From: Pseudomonadota bacterium
Lineage (GTDB): Bacteria; Myxococcota_A; Polyangia; Polyangiales; Polyangiaceae
DNA length: 33,634 bases
Assembly: GCA_023431345.1 (NCBI GenBank)
Contig: JAEYWK010000088.1
Location: forward strand, 1-33,634
Direction of reading: 5' to 3'
Shown here: in pieces, positions 15,499-24,100 of the stretch
Layout: each line of letters opens with the position of its first letter
Position numbering within the stretch: position 1 is the stretch's first letter
Program-made: the position numbers and the translations under genes
Notes under the pieces: generated by a model
What the model saw: only the letters and a program-made list of their open reading frames with translations
Told to the model about the DNA's origin: nothing
Database searches by the model: none

Positions 15499-16541
15499 GA
15501 GCCCTCGTAGAGTTTTTGGATGCGCACGCCCACCTGCCCGTCGACGTTCACCAGCTCCCCGCGGCCGACCTCTCGCCCGGCCACGCGCAGCACCACCGGC
15601 TCGGCGATGCGCTGCGCCGTCTCGATCACGTCGCCCGGGCCGAGCTGCGCCCACTCGCGCGCGCTCATGCTGACGGCGCCGAGCTCGACTCGCACCACGA
15701 CGGGGGTGTCGAGCAGCACGTCGGTGAGGGTTTCGCCGTCTGCGTCGCTGGATGTTTCGCGTTCCACGCTGAGCCTCGCTTCGATGGTTTCGCCTACCAC
15801 AAGTCGCCCGTCGCGCCGTAGCTCGACCTGGATTCCCCGCTCGCCGTGGGCAGAGACGAGCACGCCGTGGCCGACCCCGCCTTCGCGGACGAGGCCGCCC
15901 TCGCCGAACAAGAGCGCGCCGCCTTCCTCGAGCGAGAGGAGCTCTCGGCGGTCGAGCAAGACCTGGCCGATAACGAGCGGCAAGCGCAGCGTGAGCTCGC
16001 CCAGCGCTCCCAAGCGCGGCGCGGCCACCGCCGCTACTTGCACGCCGACCACGTAGGCCCGCAGCGTGAAGGGCCGCCCTTCGAGCAGCAACGTGAGCTC
16101 GACGACCAGCGCCTCCTCGCCCACCGGCGGCGCGCCGAGGAGGTCGAGACCGAGGCCGCAGCGTCGACCGGTTTCTACCGCGAGCGCCGCGAGCACGCCT
16201 GCTAGCGCGGGTGTCAGGGGCTCGCGCGGATCCGCCAGAGGCTCGGCGCGCCGGAGCACGCGCGCCGCCAAGTACGCGGCCAACGCGGGCTCCACCAGCA
16301 AGCCGAGCGCGAGCACGTCACGGCTCAGCCACAGCGTCTGCCCGAGCGCGGGAACACGCCCTAGCGTCGACCGCTTCACCAAGATCTCGCACGGCAGCTC
16401 CAGCAGATCGGCGAGCGCGGTTTCGGCCTGAGCGGCGCTGAGACGCAGGGCCTGGCGGGCGCCCGTCGCGACGCGGGTGGCGGCGCGCGAGAGCGGCTCC
16501 AGCGCACCCCAGGGGTAGGCAGTCGGCATGGCCGCCGCCAC
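15495..16541 (-). CDS. SpoA-domain protein, SctQ/FliM/FliN-like (type III secretion or flagellar C-ring family)
   Basis: A 348-aa product. The last 75 residues (about 274-348) match a SpoA/FliN domain: a hydrophobic beta start DVLLDTPVVVRVELGAVSMS, the LGPGDVIE turn and AGREVGRGELVNVDGQVGVRI. The preceding region contains long aliphatic stretches (LTLRLPLVIGQVLLDRRELL), consistent with a divergent first SpoA-like module as in SctQ/YscQ. Such proteins form the cytoplasmic sorting platform or C-ring. The GTG at 16541 has GAGGG 4 nt upstream; an ATG at 16529 is an alternative. No other type III or flagellar gene is in the window. It heads the operon with a lipoprotein, yggS and rarA; a TTGACA hexamer lies on the minus strand at 16599-16604. 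Confidence 0.72.
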   Translation of the reverse strand: MAAAMPTAYPWGALEPLSRAATRVATGARQALRLSAAQAETALADLLELPCEILVKRSTLGRVPALGQTLWLSRDVLALGLLVEPALAAYLAARVLRRAEPLADPREPLTPALAGVLAALAVETGRRCGLGLDLLGAPPVGEEALVVELTLLLEGRPFTLRAYVVGVQVAAVAAPRLGALGELTLRLPLVIGQVLLDRRELLSLEEGGALLFGEGGLVREGGVGHGVLVSAHGERGIQVELRRDGRLVVGETIEARLSVERETSSDADGETLTDVLLDTPVVVRVELGAVSMSAREWAQLGPGDVIETAQRIAEPVVLRVAGREVGRGELVNVDGQVGVRIQKLYEGS

Positions 16542-16599
16542 TTTACCCTCGTTTCTGGCTGCCAATCGGGGACGCACGAGCGGGGCCGTCGATCACCAT

Positions 16600-16690
16600 G
16601 TCAAGACAGTTTTCAACAGGGGAAGAGGAAAATAATCTAATAAATACGAATGGTTACAAATCTGTCCACAGGCCATCCACAAGCGGTGGG
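16600..16690. other. AT-rich intergenic island with DnaA-box-like words
   Basis: In a very GC-rich neighbourhood, 16609-16660 is strikingly AT-rich (for example GAAAATAATCTAATAAATAC). Three words match the TTATCCACA consensus at 7 of 9 positions: one around CTGTCCACA, one around CCATCCACA, and an inverted one in TTTTCAACAG. The same interval carries the promoters of the divergent SpoA and TPR genes, including TTGACA on the minus strand (16599-16604). dnaA and dnaN are not present, so an origin is not claimed. Confidence 0.4.
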
Positions 16691-16748
16691 GAGGCTGACC
16701 CGAGCGTCTGATCGTCGCGGCAGCGGCGTCGTGTTATTCGATCGAGTC

Positions 16749-17420
16749 ATGCGCAAGCTGTCGATCTTGCTGGGTCTCTCGGGGTGGATGCTGCTTTCGG
16801 GCTCGGCCGCCGCCGCCGACGGGAAGGCCAACCAGCCCGCAGCCCAAGGATCCACGTCGGGCAGGGGCGACGGCGTCACGGTGGGCGCAGACGGCGTTCG
16901 CCGCGATCCGAAGGGCATCAAGGGCATCAGCGCGTACCAGGAGCTGATCGTCAAAGGTGACCGCGCCTACGTCGCGCGCGACTTCGACGGCGCCATCGCG
17001 GTGTACCGCGAGGCGATCCAGAAGGAGCCGCAGAACGCGCTCGCTCACTACCGCATCGGCGTGGCGCAGCTGGCCAAGGGCGACCAAAAAGAAGCCGAAG
17101 CGGCGTGGCTGGCGGGGCTGCGCTTCGTCACCCGTGACGGCTCGCTCAAGGCCCGCCTGCTCTTCGCCCTCGCTGATCTGCGCGAGCGGCAGAAGAACAT
17201 TGACGAGGCGATCGCGCGCTGGAAAGAGTACGCCGTCAACGCCGAGGCGGAGAAAGAAGCCGTCACCTACCCGGCGACGGCCACCGAGCGCGCGCTGCGC
17301 AACGAGGCGTGGAAGAAGAACGCCGCCGAGAGCGCCGAAGTGAAGGAACGCATCGCCAAGCGCCTCAAGGAGGCGGACGAAGCGGCCCGCAAATCGGCGG
17401 CGGATCCGAAGAACAAGTAA
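16749..17420 (+). CDS. Secreted TPR-repeat protein
   Basis: A 223-aa protein. The signal peptide is MRKLSILLGLSGWMLLSGSAAAAD (cleavage near residue 23). A glycine/asparagine-rich spacer follows. Two to three tetratricopeptide repeats then run over about 60-150 (GDRAYVARDFDGAIAVYREA, NALAHYRIGVAQLAKGDQKE, then LADLRERQKNIDEAIARW). The C-terminal 60 residues are a charged helical tail (Lys/Glu/Ala-rich). It probably works as a periplasmic scaffold; no partner is evident. The ATG at 16749 is chosen because the signal peptide begins there, although the frame is open to an ATG at 16650. It converges on the giant transglutaminase-like gene with 17 nt between stops. Confidence 0.82.
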   Translation: MRKLSILLGLSGWMLLSGSAAAADGKANQPAAQGSTSGRGDGVTVGADGVRRDPKGIKGISAYQELIVKGDRAYVARDFDGAIAVYREAIQKEPQNALAHYRIGVAQLAKGDQKEAEAAWLAGLRFVTRDGSLKARLLFALADLRERQKNIDEAIARWKEYAVNAEAEKEAVTYPATATERALRNEAWKKNAAESAEVKERIAKRLKEADEAARKSAADPKNK

Positions 17421-17437
17421 GCGCAGCCCGTCCGCGG

Positions 17438-20400
17438 CTAGGGCAGGCGCACCCGCACGCTGTGGAACAAGGCTTCGTCGGCCTGCCGCGCGAACTCTTG
17501 AAACTGGCCGTAGTTTGCGGGCTGGATGCGCCCCGCGGGCAGCTCGATCTCGCGATCGAGCAGCAAGCTGTTGCCTTGCTGCGCGTCGCGCACCGTCACC
17601 TGCCGCTCACCGTCTCTCACGGCCTTCGGCGGCGCCAGGTGCTCGACCTTGGCGCCGGGAGGCAGCTCCAGCTTCAGCTTGATACGCTGGTGGGTGGCGT
17701 CGACGATGAGCAGCGGCGTTTGGCGCGTCGGCAGCACCGCCAGCTGGCTCAAGCGAGCTCCGAACGGCGGCGAGACCACCAGCGCCCCCGCGGCGCGCTC
17801 CGCGAAGCCTTGCACGTGCCCCTGCACGTTGATGCGCAGCGGGCTGTCGAGGTCGTCGAAGTGATCGACTCGGTAGTGGCTCAGCTGGATTCCGCGCAGC
17901 TCGCGCCCGAGCAAGCGAGACTCCAGCACGTCGCGCAGCTGATCTTCCGGCAGCTGACTGAGCGCGTTGCGCAGCCCTGTCGCGTACTTACCGGCGAACG
18001 TGAGGGTGAGGGTGACCTCGGCTCCGCCGGTGGGCAGGAGCTTGACCGTGCCCTCGTAGGCCATGTCGTCGATCGTCCCCTCCTTCGGGGTCCGCATCAG
18101 CTGCGGCGTCGCGCGCGACAGGATGTACGCGGGCATGCCGCGCGCCTCCGCGGGAACGTAGCCGAACGGCGCGTATTTCGAGCCCAGCGTGAGCCAGGTG
18201 CCGCCGTCGCCGCCGACGCGCAGCAGCGGCTGCGTGAACAGCGACGACTCCGAGAACGGACCCGTCGGCGGCAGCGCCAAGCGGTTCTGCGCGGCCGCAT
18301 AGTCGACGGGGATGTCGAGCGCGGAGCAGAGCGTGATGAAGGCGCGCCACAAATTGCCGTTCTTGCCGACGACGGCGCGGCGACCGTCGTCTTCTTCCCC
18401 CTCCTGCACGTTACCGACGACCCAGCGATAGAGCTTGCGCGCGCGATCGGCGGGCTTGGTCTCGGGCTGCACGATGCGCTGCGCGATGCGCACGATGCGC
18501 GGATCCTTCGGCGTGAGATCGGTGAGGCCGTCGCTCATCGCGCGCAGTGAGCTCGTGAGATCCGCGCCCCAGCCGACCTGCACGCTCGGCAAGAACTCGC
18601 TGATCGGCGCGCCGAACGGCTCCACCGGCGCCGCGGGGCTTCGATCCACTCGCCAACGCCGGACGATCAGCGAGCCCGCCTCCGTCACCTCGGGCGGCGG
18701 TACGTCGTTCCTCGCCTCGATTTGCAGGGGCCGATCCTTCGGCGACACCACCACGAACTCCGAGCGCGCGTAGGCGATGTTCTCTTCGCGGAAGAACCAA
18801 CGCGGCCCGAAATAGCGCCTGCCGCGCTGGCCGTCGCCTTGAGTGCTCTCGATGCGCTCGGTCTCGACGTAGTCGCCGACCTCGAGGTGCGGCAGCGTGG
18901 CGGTCGGCTTGCCGTCGACCAGCTCCGGCTCGAAGATCTGGCCGTTCTTCTTGATCACGCGCAGGTGCAGCCACAGGCCACGGCGCAGCTCTTGCTCCGC
19001 GTGCTGGGTGATCGCCTCCGCGCTCTGGACTTGGATGATCTCGTGCTCCAGCAAGCGGCTCGAGCCGTCCGAGTGCACCCAGACCGCGGAGTAGTCGAGC
19101 ACGCGCGCCGCCGTACCCGGCAGCTTCACGCCCGACTTCTCGTAGGCGGCGATGATCGCGCGGGCGTCGTGGCGGTAGGGCTCGAGCTCCGTCGCGCCCT
19201 CGACCAAATCCAGCGCCTCCTCGAGGGCTTCCGTCTCCGCGCCGCTCTCGAGGGCCGAGACCAAGGCCTGGACGAGCGCCTCGTTCTTGCCCGCCGCGAG
19301 CCCTGCGTCCGCGAGGGCCAAGCGCGCCTGCTGGTTCCTCGGGTTCTGCTTGATCGCGGCTTCGAGCTTGTTCCAAGTCTCCTGCTCGTTACCAGCGCGC
19401 ACCATCACGTCGTAGATGCGCTCGGCGATGTCTTTCCGCTCCGGGTGACGTGCGCCGATGCGCTTCAGCTCCGCGAGAGCGGCGTCATAGTCGCGGCGGT
19501 TCAAGGCCCGGCCGAACATCACCTCGCTGTCCGGGTTCAGCTCGCGCACGCGCTCCGCGAGCTTGTCGGCTCGCGCCGTCTCGCCCGCGGCGTCGAGCAC
19601 CGGGATCGCGACCTCGAGCGCGTCGGCGTCGTCGGCGAAGCGCGTCGCGAGCTCGCGCGCGGAGGCCGAGTAGGCGGCGTACCAGCCGAGCTCGTTGTAG
19701 AGGCGGGTCAGCGAAGCCAAGATCGCCGGCACCTGGGGGAACTCCTTGCTGAGCTCCTTCAGCACGCGAGCCCCCTCCGACAACCCGCTCTTCTCCGCCT
19801 CCCACAGCCCGAGCGAGAGCCGCGCCGACCATAGCCCTCGGTCACGAGCCGCCGCCCGCTCGTTCAGCTGACGCACCAAGTCGCGCCGCTGACTGTTCTC
19901 GTAGATTGGGTCACTGTCGGTGAAGCGCGCGGCCGTCGCCAGCGCGATGCCGGTGGCGCGCCCGGGATCTTTGACGAGCGGCTCGATCGCGACCGAGGCG
20001 ACGTCGGCCCCGCCGTCTTCACCGGCCAAATTGGCGATCACGAAGCGCAGCAGATCGTCCTTCGGATCCTTCACCCCGTCCGGGCCGACGTAGCGGCTGA
20101 GCGCATTGGCGGCGAAGGTCTGCGGCGCCGCTAGCGTGTAGGGCCGGCTCCCGTCGGTGTCGGTCGCGACGCCGAGCGGCTTGCCGTCTCGCGCGAGCAG
20201 GCGAATTTCTCCGCTGGGCTCGGTCAGCTCGACCACCACGCGGTGGCGCCCGGCGCCGAGCTTCACGCCCGCCGCGACCTTCGTCCACGTACCCCACTCA
20301 CGGACGTCGTGGTCGAGCACCTTGGCGTCGTCCACCCAGATGCGTAGCCCGCGGCCGGCCCAGACCAGCACTTCGCGGGCTTGTTGCAGCGTGAAGAACG

Positions 20401-21184
20401 TCTCGGCGTAGTAAATGCCGCCCGGCATCGGCTCTTGGGCTTCGACCTTGCAGCCCGTGCGCTCCGTCGCGAGGACGCGCGGCGGCTCACCCTGCCCGGG
20501 TTCGGTCGCGAAGCGCGCTGGCCAAGGCGCGGGCGCCTCTGCCGGAAACGAGCGCAGCAGATCCGCGGCCGAGTTGCGCCCGAACGGCCCCGCCATGCGC
20601 ACGTGCTCGGCGCAGCCGTGGAGGCGCTGCGCCAGCGCCGCGACGTCCTTCTCGCCGCCCGCGTAGGCCTCCGACAGCGCCCAATCCGCGAGCTCCGCGC
20701 GCGCGCGGAAGCCGAGGCGGCCGGGGTCGTTCAAGGCCTCGTGCACGAACGACTTCCAGCGCTGCCACAGCTTCGGATCGTTCGCGCGAAAGCCGATGCC
20801 TTGCCGCGCCGCGTACCAACCGAGCAGCTCAGCCCGCGGATCGTCGCTCGTGCGCGCGGCGCGCACCGCGCGCAGCATCTCTTCCGGAGCGTGCTTCAGG
20901 CGGCCGTGCGAGAAGTCGTCGAGCCCGCGCCCGAGCTCCGCCAGCAGATCCGTCGCCTTGGCGTCGTCGAGCGCCTTGCGCGCCTGCTTGGCGCGCCCGG
21001 GGTCGCCGTCAGGCGCGAGCAGCTCGGCCAAGAACCACGTGCTGGCCTGCTTGGAGTCGCGCTCCGCGCTCTTGCGCAGCTCGGCTACGGTCGGCGCCTT
21101 GGCGGGCTGGCTCGAGCCGGCGCCGCAAGCCGAAAGGCACAGCGGCAAGAAGGTGAGGGGCAGCAGCGTTCGACGAAGGCTCAT
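17438..21184 (-). CDS. Giant DUF3857/transglutaminase-like lipoprotein with degenerate catalytic triad
   Basis: A 1248-aa lipoprotein (lipobox LSACG, Cys20). Regions in order: helical repeats; a beta-sandwich module around residues 215-345 (RMAGPFGRNSAADLL, YYAETFFTLQQARE, LRIWVDDAKVLDHD); TPR-like helical repeats (about 430-680); a DUF3857 domain (about 690-860, with VLDYSAVWVHSDGSSRL and LEVGDYVETERIE); a transglutaminase-like domain (about 900-1010); and a C-terminal beta domain. Aligned ungapped to the upstream paralogue, its segment GKNGNLWR replaces GWGDCKDK. Asn944 therefore stands where the catalytic Cys should be, Gln985 replaces the His, and Thr999 falls at the Asp position. It is thus probably a non-enzymatic paralogue. 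Its ATG overlaps the upstream stop (ATGA, 21181-21184). Confidence 0.88.
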   Translation of the reverse strand: MSLRRTLLPLTFLPLCLSACGAGSSQPAKAPTVAELRKSAERDSKQASTWFLAELLAPDGDPGRAKQARKALDDAKATDLLAELGRGLDDFSHGRLKHAPEEMLRAVRAARTSDDPRAELLGWYAARQGIGFRANDPKLWQRWKSFVHEALNDPGRLGFRARAELADWALSEAYAGGEKDVAALAQRLHGCAEHVRMAGPFGRNSAADLLRSFPAEAPAPWPARFATEPGQGEPPRVLATERTGCKVEAQEPMPGGIYYAETFFTLQQAREVLVWAGRGLRIWVDDAKVLDHDVREWGTWTKVAAGVKLGAGRHRVVVELTEPSGEIRLLARDGKPLGVATDTDGSRPYTLAAPQTFAANALSRYVGPDGVKDPKDDLLRFVIANLAGEDGGADVASVAIEPLVKDPGRATGIALATAARFTDSDPIYENSQRRDLVRQLNERAAARDRGLWSARLSLGLWEAEKSGLSEGARVLKELSKEFPQVPAILASLTRLYNELGWYAAYSASARELATRFADDADALEVAIPVLDAAGETARADKLAERVRELNPDSEVMFGRALNRRDYDAALAELKRIGARHPERKDIAERIYDVMVRAGNEQETWNKLEAAIKQNPRNQQARLALADAGLAAGKNEALVQALVSALESGAETEALEEALDLVEGATELEPYRHDARAIIAAYEKSGVKLPGTAARVLDYSAVWVHSDGSSRLLEHEIIQVQSAEAITQHAEQELRRGLWLHLRVIKKNGQIFEPELVDGKPTATLPHLEVGDYVETERIESTQGDGQRGRRYFGPRWFFREENIAYARSEFVVVSPKDRPLQIEARNDVPPPEVTEAGSLIVRRWRVDRSPAAPVEPFGAPISEFLPSVQVGWGADLTSSLRAMSDGLTDLTPKDPRIVRIAQRIVQPETKPADRARKLYRWVVGNVQEGEEDDGRRAVVGKNGNLWRAFITLCSALDIPVDYAAAQNRLALPPTGPFSESSLFTQPLLRVGGDGGTWLTLGSKYAPFGYVPAEARGMPAYILSRATPQLMRTPKEGTIDDMAYEGTVKLLPTGGAEVTLTLTFAGKYATGLRNALSQLPEDQLRDVLESRLLGRELRGIQLSHYRVDHFDDLDSPLRINVQGHVQGFAERAAGALVVSPPFGARLSQLAVLPTRQTPLLIVDATHQRIKLKLELPPGAKVEHLAPPKAVRDGERQVTVRDAQQGNSLLLDREIELPAGRIQPANYGQFQEFARQADEALFHSVRVRLP

Positions 21185-24100
21185 GGTTTCACCAGTAAAC
21201 GGGGGCTCAAAGCGGAGTCGGCGTCTTCGCAGAAGCGCTTCCAGGCTTGGTAGTCGGCCGGCTCGATGCGCGGCACCTTGACGCTCAGCTTGCTGCGTAC
21301 CACCACCTCTCCCTTCGTTTGCTCGACCTTGATCGAGAACGATCCGAACTGCGAGGTGCCAGCGCGATCGATCGGCGCCGCGATCACCTTCGCGCCCGGT
21401 GGCAGCTTGATGCGGTACACGTCGTCGAGCGTCGTGAACGCGATCAGCTCGACTGCTTGTCGGCGCTGCGAGAGCGAGGCGTAGTTCGGCGTCAGGCGAA
21501 AGCCGCTCGTCACCGGCATGCTCAGCGTGTCGCCTTCGTTGCGCGCGAAGCCGGGCGCCACGGCGCGCACGCGGATCTTCACCGGCTCCTCGTTGTTCGC
21601 CAGATCCGAGGTGACCAGGCCCTGCGCGCCTTCCTGGATCGAGATGCCCGGAAAATCTCCGCCCAGATCGCGGGTCAAGCGCTCACGGCGCGTCGACTCG
21701 GAGCCGTAGGCGTCGCGCCACGACGCGGCGTTGTAGCCGCCGGTCTGGTAGTCGATGTCGAGCTTGGCCGAGCCCTTCGCGGCCAGCTCCACCTGCAGCT
21801 CACGGCGCACGAAGTTCTTCTCCGGATCCGCGTTCGGGATGCGGGTGAGCTGGGCCTTGCCTTGGTTGACGTGCAGCACGACGGCGCCCACGTCCATCTT
21901 CGGCAGCTCGTAGATGCCGGTGTGCTCGGCCGTACCGTCGAGGTACAGGTCGAGCGAGGGCACGTAGGCGATGGCGTGGTCGAAGGGGGCGAAGCTCGCG
22001 ACCTTCGAGCGAAAATCCCCGCGCATGCGCGTGCGCGTCACCACCATCGTCGCGTCGATGCCGAGCTCTTTCAGCAGCGTCACGATCACGGTGGCTTTGT
22101 CTTTGCAGTCGCCCCAGCCGCGCGCGACCGTTTGCACGCAGCGTCGCGGCTTGTAGCCGTAGATGCCGAACTCCAGCGCGACGTAGCGCGTGTTGTCGAT
22201 CACCCACTGGTACACGGCCTTCACCTTGTCGAGGTCGGTCTTCTTGCCCTCGGTGATCTTCTTGGCCAGCTTGCGCGTCTCTTCGTCGAGATCGAACTGG
22301 TCTTTGATCAAACCCCAGTACCAGCGGCCCAGATCGTCCCAGTTTTTGTAGGTCGAGACGTGGACCGAGCCGAGCACCTCCGGCCACGGCGGCATCGCCG
22401 GCTCCGGGCTGAGCGCCGGGATCTCTTTGGCCGCGAAGCGATAGACGCGCTGGTTGCCGGAGACGGCCGTCGACAGCTCGAGGCCGGGGATGTTTTGGTC
22501 GAAGTAAAACGTGCGCTCCTTAGGCGTGATCAGCACGTACTCCGCGTTCGACACCGGCTCACCGCCTTGCAGCGGCACGATCTCGCCGAAGTAGTTGCCG
22601 AACTCGTTGCGCGGCGTCACGTCGTCGACGCGGTAGCGCAGCTCGACCACGTCGCCCGGCTCGAGCCGCGGGAACTGCACGTAGAATGTGCGCGCGGACG
22701 TGTACATCGAGATCGAAGGATCATCGGCCGAGCCCTCGCCGTACTCGATCGCTTCGTCGATCTTGCCGTCGGTGCGGTACACGCGCGCGCCGCGCAGCTG
22801 CACCACCTGGCGATCCGCCTCGTAAGCGAAGCCGTACTGTCGCCCCGCCGCCGCCGCCGGCTCCGTCAGGGGCTGGAACACCACTTGGCGGAACTGGCTC
22901 GACAGGCCGTTGGCGAACACGGTCGACACCGTGAGATCGCGCAGCGTGCGGCGCGGCTGCCCGCCCGCCGGCAAGAAGCGCTTGTTCAAGAACTTGTCGG
23001 GGGCCCAGGCGTAGGCCTCGTCGGGGCGAGGCTTGGCTGGCTCGAGGTGCTCGACGTACTCGCGCACGTCGCGATCTTGCGGGCGAATTCGCAAGATTTC
23101 GCGCAGGCTGAGCAGCTGCTCGTCGCGCTTGCCCAGCTCGCCCTGCAGCTCCGAGAGCGCGCGCAGCGTGCCCACGTCCTCCGGTGCCAGCTCGAGCGAG
23201 CGCCGGTAGGTCGCAGCCGCGCGCGCCGGTTGTCCGAGCGAGCGGTAGGCGCGCGCGGCGACGCCGAGGGCCCACTGGTTGCCGTTGTAGGCGGCGAGCA
23301 TGCGGTCGACCCAGCGCTCGGCTTCGGCGCGGTTGCGGCGCGCGATGGCCAAGTCGATCATCGACGTGAGGTAATTGCCGTCGTCGAAGCGCCGCATCAC
23401 GTAGCGCTCTTCGACCTCGGAGGCGTCGGCGGAGCGGCCGAGCATGCGCAGCTGGCTGCCGTACATGTTGAGCAGGTTCACGGAGCTGGGCGAGCGGCGC
23501 GCGGCTTGCTCGAGCACGCCGAGCGCGGTGCGCGGCAGCCCCGCCATGTTGTAGAGCTCGACCCGGCCCGCCAGCGCCAGGATGTCGTCCGAGTCCTCGG
23601 CGAGCACGCGATCGAAGTAGGGCGAGGCGTCGCGCCAGTTGGGGCTGTTGCGGCGATGCACGGCCCGCGCGTTGAGCAGCTCTTTTGGCGTTTTCCCCGT
23701 CTTTTTGGCGAGGGACTCGGCCTTGTTCAGCCACTCGTTTTGCTGATTACGGTCCTCGGCGAGGCGGCTGGCGAGCAGGTAGCGCTCGATGGTCGGCTCC
23801 GCGTCGGCGGCGCGCTGCGAGAGATCGCGCGCCAAGTGCAGCGCAGGATCGTCACCGTTGGTGTCGGCGAGGTAACGCGCGTACGCCTCGAGATCGCGGG
23901 CGCGCGGCTGCTTGCCCGCGGTCAGCTTCTCGAACAGCGGCACAGGCCCGAGCGGCGCGTGCTTGGCTGCGGGCGGCGCGTTTTTCGCCGCCTCGCCGCC
24001 GCCGCCCGCAGCTCCCTTGGATCGGCTCTTCGCGTCGGCGTTCAGCCGTTCGGCAGCTCTCTGGCTGTCGGCGACGTCGATGGAGGCCGTCAGGTGCGGG

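Noticed and set aside
16600..16690. Chromosomal origin of replication
   Set aside because: The DnaA-like words are imperfect and few, and dnaA, dnaN, gyrB and rpmH are absent; kept only as an AT-rich island.
17309..18550. 413-codon plus-strand frame opposite the degenerate transglutaminase gene
   Set aside because: It overlaps the end of the TPR gene in another frame and is antisense to a conserved domain; composition is non-protein-like.
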